64,000 nucleotides of DNA from Caenimonas sedimenti (GTDB lineage: Bacteria > Pseudomonadota > Gammaproteobacteria > Burkholderiales > Burkholderiaceae_C), in assembly GCF_007833165.1 (NCBI RefSeq), contig NZ_VOBQ01000012.1, positions 62,001-126,000 of the forward strand, in the 5' to 3' direction. Positions 53,323 to 62,975 of this stretch are shown piece by piece. The first letter of the stretch is position 1; each line of letters starts with the position of its first letter. The position numbers and the translations under genes were made by a program. The notes under the pieces were generated by a model. The model made no database searches, was not told the origin of the DNA, and worked only from the letters and a program-made list of their open reading frames with translations.

Positions 53323-54273
53323 ATGGGCCTGTTTCTCTTCAAGCGGCTGATCACCCTCATCGCGACGCTGGTTGGTACCTCGATCGTGGTGTTCCTGGTC
53401 CTGGAGATTCTTCCGGGCAACGCGGCGCAGATCCTCATGGGGCCCGACGCCTCGCCCGACGCGGTGACGGCGCTGGCCGCCAAGCTCGGCATCGACCGAC
53501 CGCCGGTCGAGCGCTACGTCAACTGGGTCACCGGCATGTTCAAGGGCGACCTCGGCCTCAGCTATGCCTACAGCACGCCGGTCGGGGAACTCGTGTTCGA
53601 GCGCCTGGGGGTGACCGTCCCGCTCGCCTTGCTGGCCATGTCATTCACCACAGTGCTGGCCCTGGCAGCGGGCATCTATGCCGCCGCGCGCCACAACAAG
53701 CTGGGCGACGTCGGCATCATGGGGCTCACGCAGATCGGCATCGCCATCCCGAACTTCTGGTTCGCGATCCTGCTGATCCTGCTGTTCTCCGTGCAGCTCA
53801 AGTGGTTCTCGGCCGGCGGCTTCCCGGGCTGGGATGAAGGCATCCTGGAAGGGCTGCGCGCGCTGATGCTGCCAGCGCTCTCGCTGGCGGTGGTGCAATC
53901 GGCGATCCTGGCGCGCATCACGCGTTCCGCCGTGCTGGAAGTGCTGCGCGAAGACTTCGTGCGCACCGCGCGCGCCAAGGGCGTTTCACAACGCGCGGCG
54001 CTGTGGGGGCACGTGCTGCGCAACGCCATGATCCCGGTGATCACCATCATGGGCCTGCAATTCGCCGAGCTGCTGGCCGGCACCATCGTGGTCGAAAGCG
54101 TGTTCTACCTGCCGGGCCTGGGCCGGCTGATCTTCCAGTCGATCTCCAACCGCGACCTGATCGTGGTGCGCAACTGCGTGATGCTGCTCGCGGCGATGGT
54201 GGTCATCGTGAACTTCGTGGTGGACGTGCTGTATGCGGTCATCGACCCGCGCGTCAAGGCGGCCGACATATGA
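53323..54273 (+). CDS. Peptide/nickel-type ABC transporter permease (DppB-like)
   Basis: The 316-residue inner-membrane protein has the OppB/DppB N-terminus (LFKRLITLIATLVGTSIVVFLVLEILPG) and six membrane segments. The EAA loop (RTARAKGVSQRAALWGHVLRNAMIPV) couples to the ATPase. It is the first gene of a seven-gene rightward operon. The stop overlaps the next permease start (ATGA). Confidence 0.95.
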   Translation: MGLFLFKRLITLIATLVGTSIVVFLVLEILPGNAAQILMGPDASPDAVTALAAKLGIDRPPVERYVNWVTGMFKGDLGLSYAYSTPVGELVFERLGVTVPLALLAMSFTTVLALAAGIYAAARHNKLGDVGIMGLTQIGIAIPNFWFAILLILLFSVQLKWFSAGGFPGWDEGILEGLRALMLPALSLAVVQSAILARITRSAVLEVLREDFVRTARAKGVSQRAALWGHVLRNAMIPVITIMGLQFAELLAGTIVVESVFYLPGLGRLIFQSISNRDLIVVRNCVMLLAAMVVIVNFVVDVLYAVIDPRVKAADI

Positions 54274-55151
54274 GCGCCGTGATGGGAACGCCGCCGGTCG
54301 CGGTACCGTTGCAAGGCCCCGGCTTCTGGAAGCGGGCGCGCCGCAACCCCAGTTTCATGCTGGGGCTGGTGCTCACGCTGCTGCTCGCCTTCACGGCGGT
54401 GCTGTCGTTCATCTGGACGCCGCACAACCCCTACGAGATCGACATGGCGCTCAAGCTCAGGGCGTCCGACGCGAAGTATTGGCTGGGGACCGATGCGTTC
54501 GGCCGCGACGTCGTCTCGCTGCTGCTCGTCGGCGCGCGCGCTTCCATCATCGTCGGCGTGATTGCCGTGAGCATCGGGCTCGTGATCGGCACCGCGCTGG
54601 GCCTGCTCGCCTCCGCCAAGCGCGGCTGGGTCGAAGAGGCCATCATGCGGCTGTCGGATTTTGGCTTCGCCTTTCCCGCGATCCTCTCGGCCATCATGCT
54701 CACGGCCGTGTTCGGGCCCGGCATGGCGATCGCCATCACGGCCATCGGCATCTACAACATCCCGACGTTCGCGCGCATCACCCGCGCTTCCGCCAACGCC
54801 GTGTGGTCGCGCGAGTTCGTGCTGGCCGCACGCGCCTGCGGCAAGGGCGCCTTCAGCATCACGATGGAGCACGTGCTGCCCAACATCGTGTCGGTGCTGA
54901 TCGTGCAGGCCACCATCCGCTTCGCCATCGCCATCCTGGCGGAAGCGGCACTCTCGTACCTCGGGCTCGGCACGCAGCCGCCGCAGCCTTCCTGGGGACG
55001 CATGCTGAGCGAGGCGCAGACGCTGCTGTTCCAGGCGCCGCAGCTGGCCGTCTTCCCCGGTGTCGCCATCGCGATGGCCGTGCTGGGCCTGAACCTGCTG
55101 GGCGATGGCCTGCGCGACCTGTTCGATCCGCGCCTGGCGCGCAAGAGATAG
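54270..55151 (+). CDS. Peptide/nickel-type ABC transporter permease (DppC-like)
   Basis: The 293-residue permease has the OppC_N domain (FWKRARRNPSFMLGLVLTLLL), the conserved YWLGTDAFGRDVVSLLLVGAR and the EAA loop (EFVLAARACGKGAFSITMEHVLPN). Six membrane helices are predicted. It pairs with the DppB-like subunit to form the translocation channel. Confidence 0.95.
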   Translation: MSAVMGTPPVAVPLQGPGFWKRARRNPSFMLGLVLTLLLAFTAVLSFIWTPHNPYEIDMALKLRASDAKYWLGTDAFGRDVVSLLLVGARASIIVGVIAVSIGLVIGTALGLLASAKRGWVEEAIMRLSDFGFAFPAILSAIMLTAVFGPGMAIAITAIGIYNIPTFARITRASANAVWSREFVLAARACGKGAFSITMEHVLPNIVSVLIVQATIRFAIAILAEAALSYLGLGTQPPQPSWGRMLSEAQTLLFQAPQLAVFPGVAIAMAVLGLNLLGDGLRDLFDPRLARKR

Positions 55152-55158
55152 TCAGCAA

Positions 55159-56154
55159 ATGCCCCTGCTCGAAGTCCAGGACCTCTCCGTCGAACTGCAG
55201 ACCCATCGCGGGCCCGCCTACGCGGTGCGCAACATCAGCTTCTCGCTGGAGCGCGGCGAATCGATCGGCCTCGTCGGCGAATCCGGCTGCGGCAAGTCGA
55301 TCAGCGTGATGGCCCTGATGGGCCTGCTGCCCGAGAACGCGCGCGTGACCGGCAGCATCGTCTTCGACGGCCAGCAACTCGTTGGCAAGCCCGAGCGCGA
55401 CATGTGCAAGCTGCGCGGCGACCGCATCGGCATGATCTTCCAGGAGCCGATGACGGCGCTGAATCCGGTGCACACCATCGGCCGCCAGGTGGCGGAGCCG
55501 CTGCGGCTGCATCGCGGCATGTCGGCCGACGCCGCCCGCAAGGAAGCGATCTCCCTGCTGGACCGCGTGGGCATCCCGGATGCCGCGCGCCGCATCGATG
55601 CCTATCCGCACCAGTTCTCGGGCGGCCAGCGCCAGCGCGTCACCATCGCGATGGCGCTCGCTTGCGGACCCGACCTGCTGATCGCCGACGAGCCGACCAC
55701 CGCGCTCGACGTGACGATCCAGCGGCAGATTCTCGACCTGGTCCGCGACCTGGTGGCCGAGCGCGGCATGGCGCTGATGCTGATCTCCCACGACCTGGGC
55801 GTGATCGCGCAGAACGTCCGGCGCATGCTGGTGATGTACGGCGGCAGCGTGGTGGAAAGCGGAGAGACGGAGACGGTCTTCACGGAGCGCGCGCACCCAT
55901 ACACCCTGGGTCTGTTCGCGGCCCGGCCAGGGCTCCGCTCGGCCAAGGGACGGCGCCTCGCCACCATTCCCGGCACCGTGCCGGAACTGGTCGACCTGCC
56001 CCCCGGCTGCCCTTTCGCCGGACGTTGCCGCTTCACCATCCCCGAATGCCACGTCACCGTGCCGCCGCCGTATGAGGTCGCGCCGGGCCACCACGTGCGC
56101 TGCATCCGGCTGGATGCCGTCGCGGCGGAGCGCGAACTGGCCGAGTCCGCATGA
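55159..56154 (+). CDS. Peptide-type ABC transporter ATPase (DppD-like)
   Basis: The 331-residue ATPase has Walker [10 protein letters not shown]-loop [12 protein letters not shown], signature FSGGQRQRV, Walker [13 protein letters not shown] and the H-loop [11 protein letters not shown]. The C-terminal oligopeptide-transporter extension contains [17 protein letters not shown], with cysteines that bind an Fe-S cluster in family members. It starts 7 bp after the permease stop and overlaps the next ATPase by four bases. Confidence 0.96.
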   Translation: MPLLEVQDLSVELQTHRGPAYAVRNISFSLERGESIGLVGESGCGKSISVMALMGLLPENARVTGSIVFDGQQLVGKPERDMCKLRGDRIGMIFQEPMTALNPVHTIGRQVAEPLRLHRGMSADAARKEAISLLDRVGIPDAARRIDAYPHQFSGGQRQRVTIAMALACGPDLLIADEPTTALDVTIQRQILDLVRDLVAERGMALMLISHDLGVIAQNVRRMLVMYGGSVVESGETETVFTERAHPYTLGLFAARPGLRSAKGRRLATIPGTVPELVDLPPGCPFAGRCRFTIPECHVTVPPPYEVAPGHHVRCIRLDAVAAERELAESA

Positions 56155-56966
56155 CGACGCTGCTCCAGGTCGAGAATCTCGTGCGGCATTACACGATGCC
56201 ACGCGAGAAGCTGTTCGGACCCCCGCCCATGGTGGAGGCGCTCAATGGCGTGAGCTTCACCATCGAAAGCGGCCGCAGCCTCGGCATCGTCGGTGAGTCC
56301 GGCTCGGGCAAATCGACCCTGGCGCGGCTCGTCATGGCGCTGGACAAGCCCACCTCGGGCAAGGTCACCCTGCTGGGTCGCGACCTGAACGCCTTGCCGA
56401 CCGAAGAGCTGCGGCTGGCGCGGCGCGACTTCCAGATGGTGTTCCAGGATCCCTACGGCTCCCTCGACCCGCGCCAGAAGGTGCAGCGCATCGTCTGCGA
56501 ACCGCTGAGTGCACAGGGCGTTTCGCGCGACGAGCAGCAGCAACGGGCTTCCGAGGTGCTGCAGGCCGTCGGCTTGCGGCCCAACGACCTGGGCAAGTAC
56601 CCGCACGAGTTCTCCGGCGGCCAGCGGCAGCGCATCGCCATCGCCCGCGCGCTTGTCACGCGGCCCCGCCTGATCGTGGCCGACGAGCCCGTGAGCGCGC
56701 TCGACGTTTCCGTGCAGGCCCAGGTGCTGAACCTGATGCAGGACCTGCAGCAGGAATTCGGCATCACCTACATGCTCATCAGCCACGACCTGGCCGTGGT
56801 GCACCACCTGTGCGACGATGTTGCCGTGCTCTGGCAGGGCCGGATCGTCGAGCAGGGGCCACCGGAACGGTTGTTCACCGCCGCCGAGCACCCCTACACC
56901 CGGACCTTGCTGGAAGCCGTGCCGCAGGCGGAGCCGCCCCGGCGCGCCACCGCTGGCACGGCATGA
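56151..56966 (+). CDS. Peptide-type ABC transporter ATPase (DppF-like)
   Basis: The 271-residue ATPase has Walker [10 protein letters not shown]-loop [13 protein letters not shown], signature FSGGQRQRI and Walker [15 protein letters not shown]. It is shorter than typical OppF proteins because the C-terminal oligo_HPY cysteine region is absent, ending soon after [13 protein letters not shown]. With the DppD-like subunit it forms the heterodimeric motor. Confidence 0.95.
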   Translation: MTTLLQVENLVRHYTMPREKLFGPPPMVEALNGVSFTIESGRSLGIVGESGSGKSTLARLVMALDKPTSGKVTLLGRDLNALPTEELRLARRDFQMVFQDPYGSLDPRQKVQRIVCEPLSAQGVSRDEQQQRASEVLQAVGLRPNDLGKYPHEFSGGQRQRIAIARALVTRPRLIVADEPVSALDVSVQAQVLNLMQDLQQEFGITYMLISHDLAVVHHLCDDVAVLWQGRIVEQGPPERLFTAAEHPYTRTLLEAVPQAEPPRRATAGTA

Positions 56967-57070
56967 GCTAATCCCTCTTGCCCTCGAACGCCTTTCTCGG
57001 GGATGATGATTTCCATGGCCGCGCTGCGCGGCCTGTCAAACTTTTCGTCTAAGCCACTGGAGCCCTCACC

Positions 57071-58558
57071 ATGATCAGCCGCCGCAGCGTGCTTTCGCAC
57101 TCCGCCACCGTCGCCGCCATCGCCACCTTGCCGGCCGGCGCTCTCGCGCAAGGCAAGAAGGACTCCATCACCCTGGCGATGACGCTGGAGCCGCCGGGGC
57201 TGGATCCGACGGCCGGGGCCGCCTCGGCCATCGCCGAGATCACGCTGTACAACATCTACGAGACGCTCACCAAGATCCACCCCGACGGCACGGTCACGCC
57301 CCTGCTCGCCGAAAGCTGGGAGATCTCGCCGGACCTGCGCACCTACACCTTCAAGCTGCGCAAGGGCGTGAAGTTCAGCAACGGGGAGCCGTTCAACGCC
57401 CGCAACGTCAAGTTCTCCTTCGATCGCGCGGGCGGCGAGAAGAGCACCAACAAGGACAAGCGCACCTTCGCCGCCATCACCACGCAGGTGGTGGACGACA
57501 ACACCGTGGTGCTGCTGACCAAGGAGATCGACCCCGATTTCCTGTTCCTCATGGGCCAGGCCACGGCCGTCATCGTGGAACCCAAGAGCGCCGACAACAA
57601 CGCCACGCAGCCGGTCGGCACGGGCCCCTACAAGCTGGAGAACTGGGTCAAGGGTTCGTCGCTCGTCCTGTCGAAGTGGGACGGCTACCGCAACGCCGGT
57701 GCGATCAAGATGCGGCGCGCCTCGTTCCGTTTCATCACCGACCCGGCCGCGCAGATCGCGGGGCTGCTGGCGGGCGACGTGGACGCGTTCCAGCGCGTCA
57801 CGGGCCGCGCCGTCGAACAGTTCAAGGCCAATCCCAAGTTCCAGGTGCTGGTGAGCGGCTCGCGCGCCAAGACCATCCTGGCGCTCAACAACAAGAAGAA
57901 GCCGCTCGACGACATCCGTGTGCGGCGCGCGATCAACATGGCGCTGGACCGCAAGGCCGTGATCCAGGGCGCGGCGGACGGCTTCGGCGCGCCCATCGGC
58001 AGCTACTACCCACCCAGCGCGCCCGGCTACGTCGACCTCACCAAGGTCAACGCCTACGATCCCGACAAGGCCCGCGCGCTCCTCAAGGAGGCCGGCGTGA
58101 ACAACCTCGAACTGACCATCACCCTGCCGCCGCCGCCCTACGCGCGCCAGGGCGGCGAAGTCATCGCCTCCATGCTCGGCAAGGTCGGCATCAAGGCCTC
58201 GCTGCAAAACGTCGAGTGGGCCCAGTGGCTGTCGGGCACCTACGGCAACAAGAACTACGACATGACGATCATTTCGCATGTGGAGCCGTTCGACCTGGGC
58301 AACTTCTCGCGCGCCGGCTACTACTGGAACTACGACAACCCGAAGTTCAACGGGCTGTACGACAAGTACAAGCAGACTGCCAACCCCGCCGAGCGCACCA
58401 AGATCCTGGGCGAGATCCAGCGGCTGGTGGCCGACGACGCCGTGCACGGTTACCTGTACCAGCCGCAGTGGGTGACCATCGCCAACAAGAACGTCAAGGG
58501 CCTGTGGAACAACATGCCCATCTTCGTGAACGACATCTCGGCACTGTCCTGGGCGTGA
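57071..58558 (+). CDS. ABC transporter substrate-binding protein (family 5, DppA/OppA-like)
   Basis: The 495-residue periplasmic protein has an N-terminal signal with a twin-arginine-like motif (SRRSVL) and cleavage near GALAQG. The SBP_bac_5 signature is visible: LAESWEISPDLRTYTFKLRKGVKFSNGEPFNARNVKFS, and later VRRAINMALDRKAVIQ. GGAG lies eight bases before the ATG. It is 104 bp after the ATPases. Its substrate may be a peptide, an amide or another small solute; the amidase next in the operon suggests an amide-containing compound. Confidence 0.94.
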   Translation: MISRRSVLSHSATVAAIATLPAGALAQGKKDSITLAMTLEPPGLDPTAGAASAIAEITLYNIYETLTKIHPDGTVTPLLAESWEISPDLRTYTFKLRKGVKFSNGEPFNARNVKFSFDRAGGEKSTNKDKRTFAAITTQVVDDNTVVLLTKEIDPDFLFLMGQATAVIVEPKSADNNATQPVGTGPYKLENWVKGSSLVLSKWDGYRNAGAIKMRRASFRFITDPAAQIAGLLAGDVDAFQRVTGRAVEQFKANPKFQVLVSGSRAKTILALNNKKKPLDDIRVRRAINMALDRKAVIQGAADGFGAPIGSYYPPSAPGYVDLTKVNAYDPDKARALLKEAGVNNLELTITLPPPPYARQGGEVIASMLGKVGIKASLQNVEWAQWLSGTYGNKNYDMTIISHVEPFDLGNFSRAGYYWNYDNPKFNGLYDKYKQTANPAERTKILGEIQRLVADDAVHGYLYQPQWVTIANKNVKGLWNNMPIFVNDISALSWA

Positions 58559-58561
58559 CGG

Positions 58562-59986
58562 ATGCCGGACGCGCTGCATGAGCATTCGGCGCCGGCCCTG
58601 ATCGAGCTGTACCGCCGGCGGGAAGCCTCGCCGGTGGAAGTGGCGCAAGCCGTGCTCGGCCACGTCGAACGCTGGGAGCACCATCTCCACGCCCTCTTCC
58701 TGCTCAGGCCCGACAAGGTGCTGGAGCAGGCGCGCGCCAGCGAGGCGCGGTGGCTGCGCGGCGCGCCGCTCGGGCCCATCGACGGCGTGCCGGTCACCAT
58801 CAAGGACAACATCGCGACCCAGGGCGACCCGACGCCGCTGGGCACGGCCGCCACCGACCTGACGCCGGCCGCGGCCGATGCACCGCCCGCCGCGCGCGTG
58901 CGCGAGAGCGGCGGTGTGGTGCTGGCCAAGACCACCATGCCCGACTACGGCATGCTGTCCTCCGGCCTCTCCAGCTACCACCAGCTGGCGCGCAACCCAT
59001 GGGACCGTGGCAAGACGCCGGGCGGTTCGAGTTCGGGCGCGGGCGCCGCTGCGGCGGCGGGCTACGGGCCCCTGCACATCGGCACCGACATCGGCGGTTC
59101 GTTGCGCCTGCCGGCCGGCTGGTGCGGCATCTTCACCCTGAAGCCCAGCCTGGGCCGCATCCCGATCGACCCACCCTATACGGGCCGTGCGGCCGGGCCG
59201 ATGACGCGCACCGTAGCGGATGCCGCGCTGTTCATGGAAGTGCTGGCGCGGCCGGACGCACGCGACACCATGAGCCTGCCGGCGCAGGACATCGCCTGGC
59301 GCACGTTCGATGCCGGCGCGGAGAAGCTGCGCGGCCTGCGCATCGGCCTGCTGCTGGAGGCGGGCTGCGGCTTGCCGGTCGAACCCGAGGTGAAGACCGC
59401 CGTGGAGCGCGCGGCGCACCTGTTCGAGCGCGCCGGCGCGGTGGTTGCGCCCATGCAGCCCTTCATGACGCAAGCCATGCTCGATGGCATGGACCACTTC
59501 TGGCGCATGCGTTCGTACGCCGACCTGCGGGCGCTGCCGCCGGAACGCAAAGCAAAGGTGCTGCCCTACATCCAGCAATGGGCCGACAGCGCCGCGGACA
59601 TGTCCGGCGAAGCGGTCTTCCATGCGGTGCACCAGTTCCACCTGACGCGCATCGCCACGGTCAAGGCGTGCGCCGCGTTCGACTACGTGATCTCGCCGGT
59701 CTCGCCGATGCCCGCCTTCCCGGCCGGCCTGGCCTCGCCCACGAACGATCCGCTGCATCCGCTGGAACACATCGGCTTCACCGTGCCGTTCAACATGTCG
59801 GAGCAGCCGGCCGCATCGATCAACTGCGGTTACACGGCCTCGGGCCTGCCGATCGGCCTGCAGATCGCCGGTGCCCGCTTCGACGACCTCGGCGTGCTGC
59901 AGGTGGCGCGCGCCTTCGAGCTGATCCGGGAGGCGCAGCGGCCCTGGCCGCAACCGCCCTCGGAATCCGTCCACCATGTCGACTGA
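58562..59986 (+). CDS. Amidase signature-family hydrolase
   Basis: The 474-residue enzyme has the Ser-cisSer-Lys triad: Lys in VPVTIKDNIA, the serines in TPGGSSSGAGAAAAAG and in IGTDIGGSLRLPAGW. It cleaves carboxamides to acid plus ammonia or amine, probably in the cytoplasm since no signal peptide is visible. It follows the binding-protein gene by 3 bp, so it most likely processes whatever the transporter imports. GatA is excluded because no gatB or gatC is near. Confidence 0.93.
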   Translation: MPDALHEHSAPALIELYRRREASPVEVAQAVLGHVERWEHHLHALFLLRPDKVLEQARASEARWLRGAPLGPIDGVPVTIKDNIATQGDPTPLGTAATDLTPAAADAPPAARVRESGGVVLAKTTMPDYGMLSSGLSSYHQLARNPWDRGKTPGGSSSGAGAAAAAGYGPLHIGTDIGGSLRLPAGWCGIFTLKPSLGRIPIDPPYTGRAAGPMTRTVADAALFMEVLARPDARDTMSLPAQDIAWRTFDAGAEKLRGLRIGLLLEAGCGLPVEPEVKTAVERAAHLFERAGAVVAPMQPFMTQAMLDGMDHFWRMRSYADLRALPPERKAKVLPYIQQWADSAADMSGEAVFHAVHQFHLTRIATVKACAAFDYVISPVSPMPAFPAGLASPTNDPLHPLEHIGFTVPFNMSEQPAASINCGYTASGLPIGLQIAGARFDDLGVLQVARAFELIREAQRPWPQPPSESVHHVD

Positions 59987-61310
59987 TGTCCTCGGCAACC
60001 CCGTCACGCTCGAATCACCGGCGGCCCTGGGCCCGCTGAACGATTTCGTCGAAGGCTTCATCGCCAGCGAGGCGCGGGCGGCCAACATCCTGCAGGCGCA
60101 GGAGGACGGCAGCGCGATCGTGCAGGCGTGCTGCGCGGCTTTGCACATGTTCGCCGAGACCGGTGACGCGCCGCGGAACGCGCGGCCGTTCCTGGCGCGC
60201 GCGCAAGCAGCCGCACCCCGGGCCACGCCGCGGGAGCAAAGGTTCGTGGCGGCCGTCGCGGCCTGGGTGGAAGGCGATGTTTCGCGCGCCATCGCCTTGC
60301 ACGAAGAGCAGGCACGCGAATTCCCGCGCGACCTCGCCTCGCTGAAGCTGGGCCACTACCACCTGTTCAACCGCGGCGATTCGCCGGGCATGCTGCGCCT
60401 CGCGCTCGCCGCCGTCCCCGCAGCCCAGGACGTGCCCTACCTTCACGGCATGCTGGCCTTTGCCTGGGAGCAATGCCATTTCCTGGAAGAGGCTGAAGCG
60501 GCGGCCCGGCATGCCATCGCCATGCGGCGCAAGGAGCCGTGGGCGCATCACGCGCTCGCGCACGTCATGCTCACGCAGGGCCGGTTCACCGAAGGCCACG
60601 CTTTCCTGCAGGATGTCAGCCCCACCTGGACCGGGTTGAACTCGTTCATGGTCACGCACAACTGGTGGCACCAGGCGCTCTTCGCCATCGAGCTCGAACG
60701 GCACGATGAAGCCCTGGAACTCTACGACCAGCATGTGTGGGCCGAGGTGAAGGAATACAGCCAGGACCAGATCAACGCCATCTCGCTGCTGGCGCGGCTG
60801 GAACTGGCAGGTGCCGACGTCGGCGACCGCTGGCTCGATGTGGCGGGCTACCTGGCGCACCGCCTGCATGATCACGTGCTGCCCTTCCTGGACATGCAGT
60901 ACCTCTACGGACTGGCGCGCGCCGGCCGTTCGACGCAAGCGCAAGTGCTGATGCACAACATCGAGACGCGGGCGCAGCGCGCATCGGAAGACGCCCGTGC
61001 CGCCTGGCAGGGCGTCTGCGTGCCCGCCAGCCACGGCCTGCTCGCGCATGCGCGCGGCGATTGGGCGTCGGCGGTCGACTCACTGGGTACAGCGTTGCCG
61101 CGCCTGGTGGAGATCGGCGGCAGCCACGCCCAGCGCGACCTGTTCGCGCAGGTCCATTTCGATGCGCTGGTGCGAAGCGGCCAGTTGAGCGGCGCGCAGC
61201 ACCTGCTGCAGCAGCAATTGCGTGGACAACCGGAGTCGCGGCGCCTGAAGCGCCAGGCCGCGCAGCTCTACTCCGACTTGGGCTTGCCCTCCGTGGCGAG
61301 CTTTTTCTGA
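59976..61310 (+). CDS. TTC38-like tetratricopeptide-repeat protein
   Basis: The 444-residue soluble protein matches the TTC38 family: helix-pair repeats including PYLHGMLAFAWEQCHFLEEAEAAARHAIAMRRKEPWAHHALAHVMLTQGR and the conserved NSFMVTHNWWHQALFAIEL. These proteins occur in bacteria and animals with no settled function. It overlaps the amidase by 11 bases, so it belongs to the transporter operon. Its 3' end overlaps the convergent phosphatase gene by 43 bases. Confidence 0.9.
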   Translation: MSTDVLGNPVTLESPAALGPLNDFVEGFIASEARAANILQAQEDGSAIVQACCAALHMFAETGDAPRNARPFLARAQAAAPRATPREQRFVAAVAAWVEGDVSRAIALHEEQAREFPRDLASLKLGHYHLFNRGDSPGMLRLALAAVPAAQDVPYLHGMLAFAWEQCHFLEEAEAAARHAIAMRRKEPWAHHALAHVMLTQGRFTEGHAFLQDVSPTWTGLNSFMVTHNWWHQALFAIELERHDEALELYDQHVWAEVKEYSQDQINAISLLARLELAGADVGDRWLDVAGYLAHRLHDHVLPFLDMQYLYGLARAGRSTQAQVLMHNIETRAQRASEDARAAWQGVCVPASHGLLAHARGDWASAVDSLGTALPRLVEIGGSHAQRDLFAQVHFDALVRSGQLSGAQHLLQQQLRGQPESRRLKRQAAQLYSDLGLPSVASFF

Positions 61311-61939
61311 TCGTAGACCGGCTGCGGCGGCAGGTCGGCCAGGTGCTGCGTGTCAGCCCAGTTCAGGATGTCGATGGCATCGCCCCGCACGCGGATCCGG
61401 TTCAGGCCGGCATTGGGGATGTCGCTTTGCCGCGGGCCGTTCAAGCCCAGCGAACGCGCAGTGCGGTAGATCATGTCCAGCACGCCACCGTGCGTGACGA
61501 CCACCACCGTCTGGTTCGGGTGCGCGGCCACCATGCGCTGCACGGCTTCCATCACCCGGCCATGGAACTGGCGGGTCGACTCGCCCTCGGGCATGGCGTA
61601 GTCCTCCTCGAAGCGCAGCCAGCCTTCCCAGGCCTCGGGGTGCTGCTCCTTGATGTCGTCCACGCGCATGCCGTCCACGCGGCCGAAGCTCTGCTCGCGC
61701 AGGCCGGCCTCGGTGAGCGACTGCAACGCCAGCTGGGTGGAGATGGGTGAAGCCGTCTGCTGGGCGCGCAACAGATCGCTGGCGTAAAGCGCGTCGCATT
61801 TCTCGCCGGCCATGCGCGCGGCGATGCGCCGGGCCTGCTCGAGGCCGGTGGCGTTCAGGCTCACATCGACGTGTCCCTGGAAGCGCAGTTCACGGTTCCA
61901 GTCGGTTTCACCGTGCCGGATGAGGATCAGCTCGGTCAT
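61268..61939 (-). CDS. Histidine phosphatase-family protein (phosphoglycerate mutase-like)
   Basis: The 223-residue protein begins MTELILIRHGETDWN, with the RHG phospho-histidine; the second catalytic histidine is in VVVVTHGGVLDM. LYASDLLRAQQTA and the conserved acid region REQSFGRVDGM fit cofactor-independent-type phosphatases related to GpmB/CobC. The substrate could be a sugar phosphate, a nucleotide or a cobamide precursor; context does not decide. Its 3' end overlaps the convergent TPR gene by 43 bases. Confidence 0.92.
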   Translation of the reverse strand: MTELILIRHGETDWNRELRFQGHVDVSLNATGLEQARRIAARMAGEKCDALYASDLLRAQQTASPISTQLALQSLTEAGLREQSFGRVDGMRVDDIKEQHPEAWEGWLRFEEDYAMPEGESTRQFHGRVMEAVQRMVAAHPNQTVVVVTHGGVLDMIYRTARSLGLNGPRQSDIPNAGLNRIRVRGDAIDILNWADTQHLADLPPQPVYDQKKLATEGKPKSE

Positions 61940-61943
61940 GGAC

Positions 61944-62210
61944 AGGGCCTGTTAACGCCATTTTTGGCGATGCGTTGCTCGCCAAAAAGGTCATGCGCAA
62001 GGCGCGAGTCCGCAGGCGCAGTGATCTGCGTCAAGGACTCGTAACGCGGCGCATGGCCTTTTTGGCCGCAACCCGAAGGGAACGTGCCTAAAACCGCGCC
62101 ATGCGTCGTTCCACTCCTAGCCAAGGCGGCCAGCCTTGGCGTCGTCGTGCGCCTAGCCTGGCGCGGTTTTAGGCACGTTCGCATCGTCAAAAATGGCGTT
62201 AACAGGCCCT
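61944..62210. mobile_element. 267-bp nested palindromic element with 31-bp terminal inverted repeats (possible MITE)
   Basis: The ends are inverted repeats of 31 bp with one mismatch (starting AGGGCCTGTTAACGCC). Inside are two further hairpins: arms at 61982-61999 and 62049-62066 (18 bp, one mismatch, GCCAAAAAGG...) and arms at 62080-62100 and 62160-62180 (21 bp, perfect, GAACGTGCCTAAAACC...). The second hairpin encloses CCAAGGC-GGCCA-GCCTTGG. No open frame is present. No clear target duplication is visible at the borders. It fills most of the gap between the phosphatase and the next hydrolase gene; only 63 bp remain before the latter. Confidence 0.7.
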
Positions 62211-62273
62211 CATTATCCCAGCCATGGCACGATGGAGCCTGCCAGCTCGCCAAACAGCTGACGTATTCATGAA

Positions 62274-62972
62274 ATGATTCCTGCCTTGATCCTGATTCCC
62301 GGCCTGGCCGGTGACGCCGCCATGTGGCGCCGTCAGCTGGAAACACTGGCGGCGTACCGGCCCGTCGTGACCGACGTGCAGACCCGGTTCGACTCCATCC
62401 CCGCGATGGCCGCTGCGTTGATCGACGAGCATCCTGGACCCCTGGTTCTGTGCGGCGCTTCGATGGGCGGAATGATCGCGATGGAGGCCACGCGCCAGGC
62501 ACCGGCCCGCGTCGCGGGGCTGGCGTTGCTGGGAACGTCGGCGCGGCCCGAAACCGATGACATGCGTGCCGTGCGCGAGGCCGCGATCGCCCTGTTCGAA
62601 GAGGGGCGCGTGGCGGAGGTCATCGAACCCAACGTGCAGTTCGCCTTCCACCCCGACAACGCGCCCCGGCTGGCGGCGGACTATCTCGACTTCGTTCTTC
62701 GCGCGGGCGCGGAACAATTGATCCGTCAGAACCGCGCCGTGATCGCGCGGCCGGACGCCCGCACGCATCTCCCTCAGCTGCGCTGCCCCGTGCTGGTGGT
62801 GTGCGGTGACTCGGATGTGATCGCGCCGCCGGAGTGCTCGCGCGAGATCGCGCAGCTGGTGCCGCAAGCTCAGCTGGAACTCGTGCCGCAATGCGGTCAC
62901 ATGCTGACGATGGAGCAGCCGGAAGCGGTGAACGCGGCGCTGCTGCGCTGGCTGGAAACCCTGCCTCGTTAG
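62274..62972 (+). CDS. Alpha/beta-fold hydrolase
   Basis: The 232-residue protein has ILIPGLAGDAAMWRRQ, nucleophile elbow LCGASMGGMIAMEA, VVCGDSDVIAPPE with the acid and VPQCGHMLTMEQPEAV with the histidine, so the triad is complete. It is of the small esterase/BioH-like type. The substrate is unknown. It converges on coaD with 3 bp between stops. Confidence 0.9.
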   Translation: MIPALILIPGLAGDAAMWRRQLETLAAYRPVVTDVQTRFDSIPAMAAALIDEHPGPLVLCGASMGGMIAMEATRQAPARVAGLALLGTSARPETDDMRAVREAAIALFEEGRVAEVIEPNVQFAFHPDNAPRLAADYLDFVLRAGAEQLIRQNRAVIARPDARTHLPQLRCPVLVVCGDSDVIAPPECSREIAQLVPQAQLELVPQCGHMLTMEQPEAVNAALLRWLETLPR

Positions 62973-62975
62973 CGC

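Noticed and set aside
56894..60292. A 1132-codon frame on the minus strand across the binding-protein and amidase genes
   Set aside because: It is a shadow of well-supported genes on the plus strand and has no recognisable domain.
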